Source of the DNA: Diplonema papillatum
Taxonomy: Eukaryota; Euglenozoa; Diplonemea; Diplonemida; Diplonemidae
DNA length: 64,000 nt
NCBI GenBank assembly: GCA_030068145.1
Contig: JAPJBO010000029.1
Location: forward strand, 124,001-188,000
Reading direction: 5' to 3'
The position numbers were made by a program, and so were the translations under genes. Below are positions 62,530 through 64,000 of this stretch, one piece after another. How positions within the stretch are numbered: the first letter of the stretch is position 1; every line of letters begins with the position of its first letter. The notes beneath the pieces are model-generated. The model saw only the letters and a list, made by a program, of their open reading frames with translations, did no database searches and was not told the DNA's origin.

Positions 62530-62968
62530 AAAAGGATAAGTACACATGAATCAACTGTCAACTTCTTCGTGTATTCGCCCGGTTTCCCCTCCAGTTTCCC
62601 GTCCCAGTGTCCTCCTCGCAACAGTAGGAAGCCTTCACCTCCTTCCTTCGCCCCCGCGACTGGACTCTGCCATCTGAAAAGCGTTCCCGCCTTGCTTCTC
62701 CTTTTCCTTCTTGCGAAGGCGGCAGCCAGCCCCTTCTTTCGGAAATCGGGCGCCTCGTTCTCCTCCCACGCCGTGACGGCAGCTTCCGCTTCCTGCCACC
62801 CGGCCGTCTGCCCGATGCGGACCACTTCCAGACGCCTGAGAACCGCTCCACCACCTTCTGCAAGGCCTCGTCCGCGTCGAATGCGGTCTCCGTCTCTCCA
62901 ATCGCCCCCAGGACGATGCCCGACGTCTTGAGGTCATCGTGGTGCCTAAGGAACGCAAGGGGGGGGGT
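62530..62968 (-). CDS. Possible upstream VPS54 exon with a frame break
   Basis: After acceptor cgttccttag (62,946-62,951 region) one frame reads HHDDLKTSGIVLGAIGETE then ADEALQKVVERFSGVWK. It continues sensibly only in another frame, VVRIGQTAGWQEAEAAVTA, near 62,824, as if one base were missing. The second frame stays open to about 62,400 but becomes unconvincing after 62,560. The helical content and the position, on the same strand and upstream, would suit the middle of VPS54, but no diagnostic motif is visible. It could be another gene or a decayed exon. Confidence 0.3.
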
Positions 62969-63226
62969 GAATGCAAGAACGTGAGTGAGGGAGCGAAGTC
63001 CTGTGCCGCAGATTGATATTAGTCGGTTCATATTCCTCTAAGGCTAGTGTCTTAGATACGAGTCATACGAAAAGCAAAAAACATACCCTCTTCGATAACT
63101 CCGCCACCTGGTTGGTCAATGGCCATGTTTCGGGCGCGGTCCAGAGCATCAGGCGACCTGTCAGTCAGTCGATCGCAAAACGCCTGCAGGGGTTTTTTGA
63201 GAATGAGAAATGCTCACTACCGGAAG

Positions 63227-63515
63227 AAAATACTCGAGAGGGGCTACCTTGTGCTTACTTCGAACGAGGCTAGAGGGGAGGTTGTTCAACGCTTACGCCC
63301 GCAACTAAACCCAGCTTTACATGTGTTTCGTGTGGGCTACAACACATTTACCTCCCTTGATCTTGGAATACTGTTGCGATAATGGGGCATCGGCATGCCA
63401 ATGAGTACCACACTATGCCTGCCTTTCGCTACGTGACACCGGATGGGTCACCCTTTGAGATTTCGCAGCTGGCAGCCTCCTCAAGTATTTCCTACAAGGC
63501 AGGGGCTTTTACAAC
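63227..63515 (+). repeat. LSU-tail repeat, copy 4, with a 95-bp insertion
   Basis: Companion at 63,227; tail part from CAACGCTTACGCCCGCAACT at 63,289, interrupted at about 63,365-63,460 by sequence absent from other copies, then CAGCTGGCAGCCTCCTCAAG and an end acaacacaaaaatag. Confidence 0.7.
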
Positions 63516-63877
63516 ACAAAAATAGAGCTCGTCACTCGCACAACCGCGGCTGATACAAAACTAATGATGATGATGACGGGAAGTGAGAGTTGTTTTCGTT
63601 GAACGCAGTGCCTGATCGTTTTTTACGTAAAGCTGGATTCAGGACGCAAGTGAAAACGCCACGGTTTGCGGCGACGAGCTTCTCATTTCCTCCAACATTT
63701 CATGTTTGGTAAAAAAAAAAGACAGGCGCTTCATTTTGTTTGTGCGTGCCGGTTGATCGTTTTCCCACTAGTATTTACCCTGTGGCATTTCCAGGTAAGG
63801 AACTCTGGTCAACCACCAAAACACGCTGCCTACGTCTTTTTAGCCAGCACAATACATTGAAGGGCAAGCCGCACCAT

Positions 63878-64000
63878 TGGTAATACTCGAGGGGCTGCCT
63901 TGTGCAGAACGCGCACGCCCGCTACTGAACCCAGATTCACCTGTTTTTCGTGTGGGCTACCACATTTACCTCCGTTATCTTTAGCAACTGGCAGCCTCCT
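63878..64000 (+). repeat. LSU-tail repeat, copy 5 (cut by window end)
   Basis: AATACTCGAGGGGCTGCCTT then GCACGCCCGCTACTGAACCC, TTTTTCGTGTGGGCTACCAC and GGCAGCCTCCT at the last base of the window. Confidence 0.75.

Larger units (their letters stand above)
62011..64000. other. Right end of window: upstream VPS54 region and repeats
   Basis: Apart from the doubtful exon at 62,530-62,968 and the two LSU-tail copies, no gene is seen. The rest of VPS54 should lie further right, outside the window. Confidence 0.5.

Overview
The window is nuclear DNA of a microbial eukaryote. It has spliceosomal GT-AG introns, very long GC-rich coding exons set against AT-richer non-coding DNA, hAT-type DNA transposons, a nuclear-type large-subunit rRNA fragment and many short dispersed repeats. 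There is no sign of prokaryotic organisation. The species cannot be named from sequence alone; an alveolate or other algal protist with a GC-rich genome fits best, and this is inference.

Two protein genes of the host can be supported, both on the minus strand. The first is exceptional. Five long open stretches (52,850-55,860; 51,137-52,273; 27,562-40,258; 20,126-22,440; 19,590 to beyond position 1) are bounded by GT/AG splice signals whose phases agree at all four junctions (0/0, 0/0, 1/1, 0/0). Read together they make one gene of at least about 12,900 codons, still open at the left edge of the window. Its product would begin with (or near) a RanBP2-type zinc finger and continue as coiled coil with several repeat classes: about 53-residue repeats, a small beta module ending in SDGDVW, about 30 copies of a roughly 79-residue heptad module, at least 9 copies of an undescribed short helical module with an LG..FF core, a C2C2 knuckle, 50-residue acidic repeats, about 10 copies of a D(F/Y)GxLLxxLGL motif, and a near-identical 55-residue tandem array.

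The second host gene is the 3' part of VPS54 (58,262 to about 62,010, possibly 63 kb), recognised from four exons with matching phases. It encodes a subunit of the GARP/EARP tethering complex.

The introns are packed with mobile DNA. The intron at 22.4-27.6 kb holds a 4.57-kb hAT-derived element that consists mostly of 68 copies of a 57-bp minisatellite. The 10.9-kb intron at 40.3-51.1 kb holds a small MITE set in a T run, a 5.7-kb hAT-like element with a 1400-residue transposase and about 0.7-kb inverted arms set in a G run, a split pair of 225-bp repeats, and an LSU rRNA fragment. The tail of that rRNA fragment recurs four more times in the window as A-tailed, SINE-like copies. The 55.9-64 kb part carries further copies of these repeats around the VPS54 exons.
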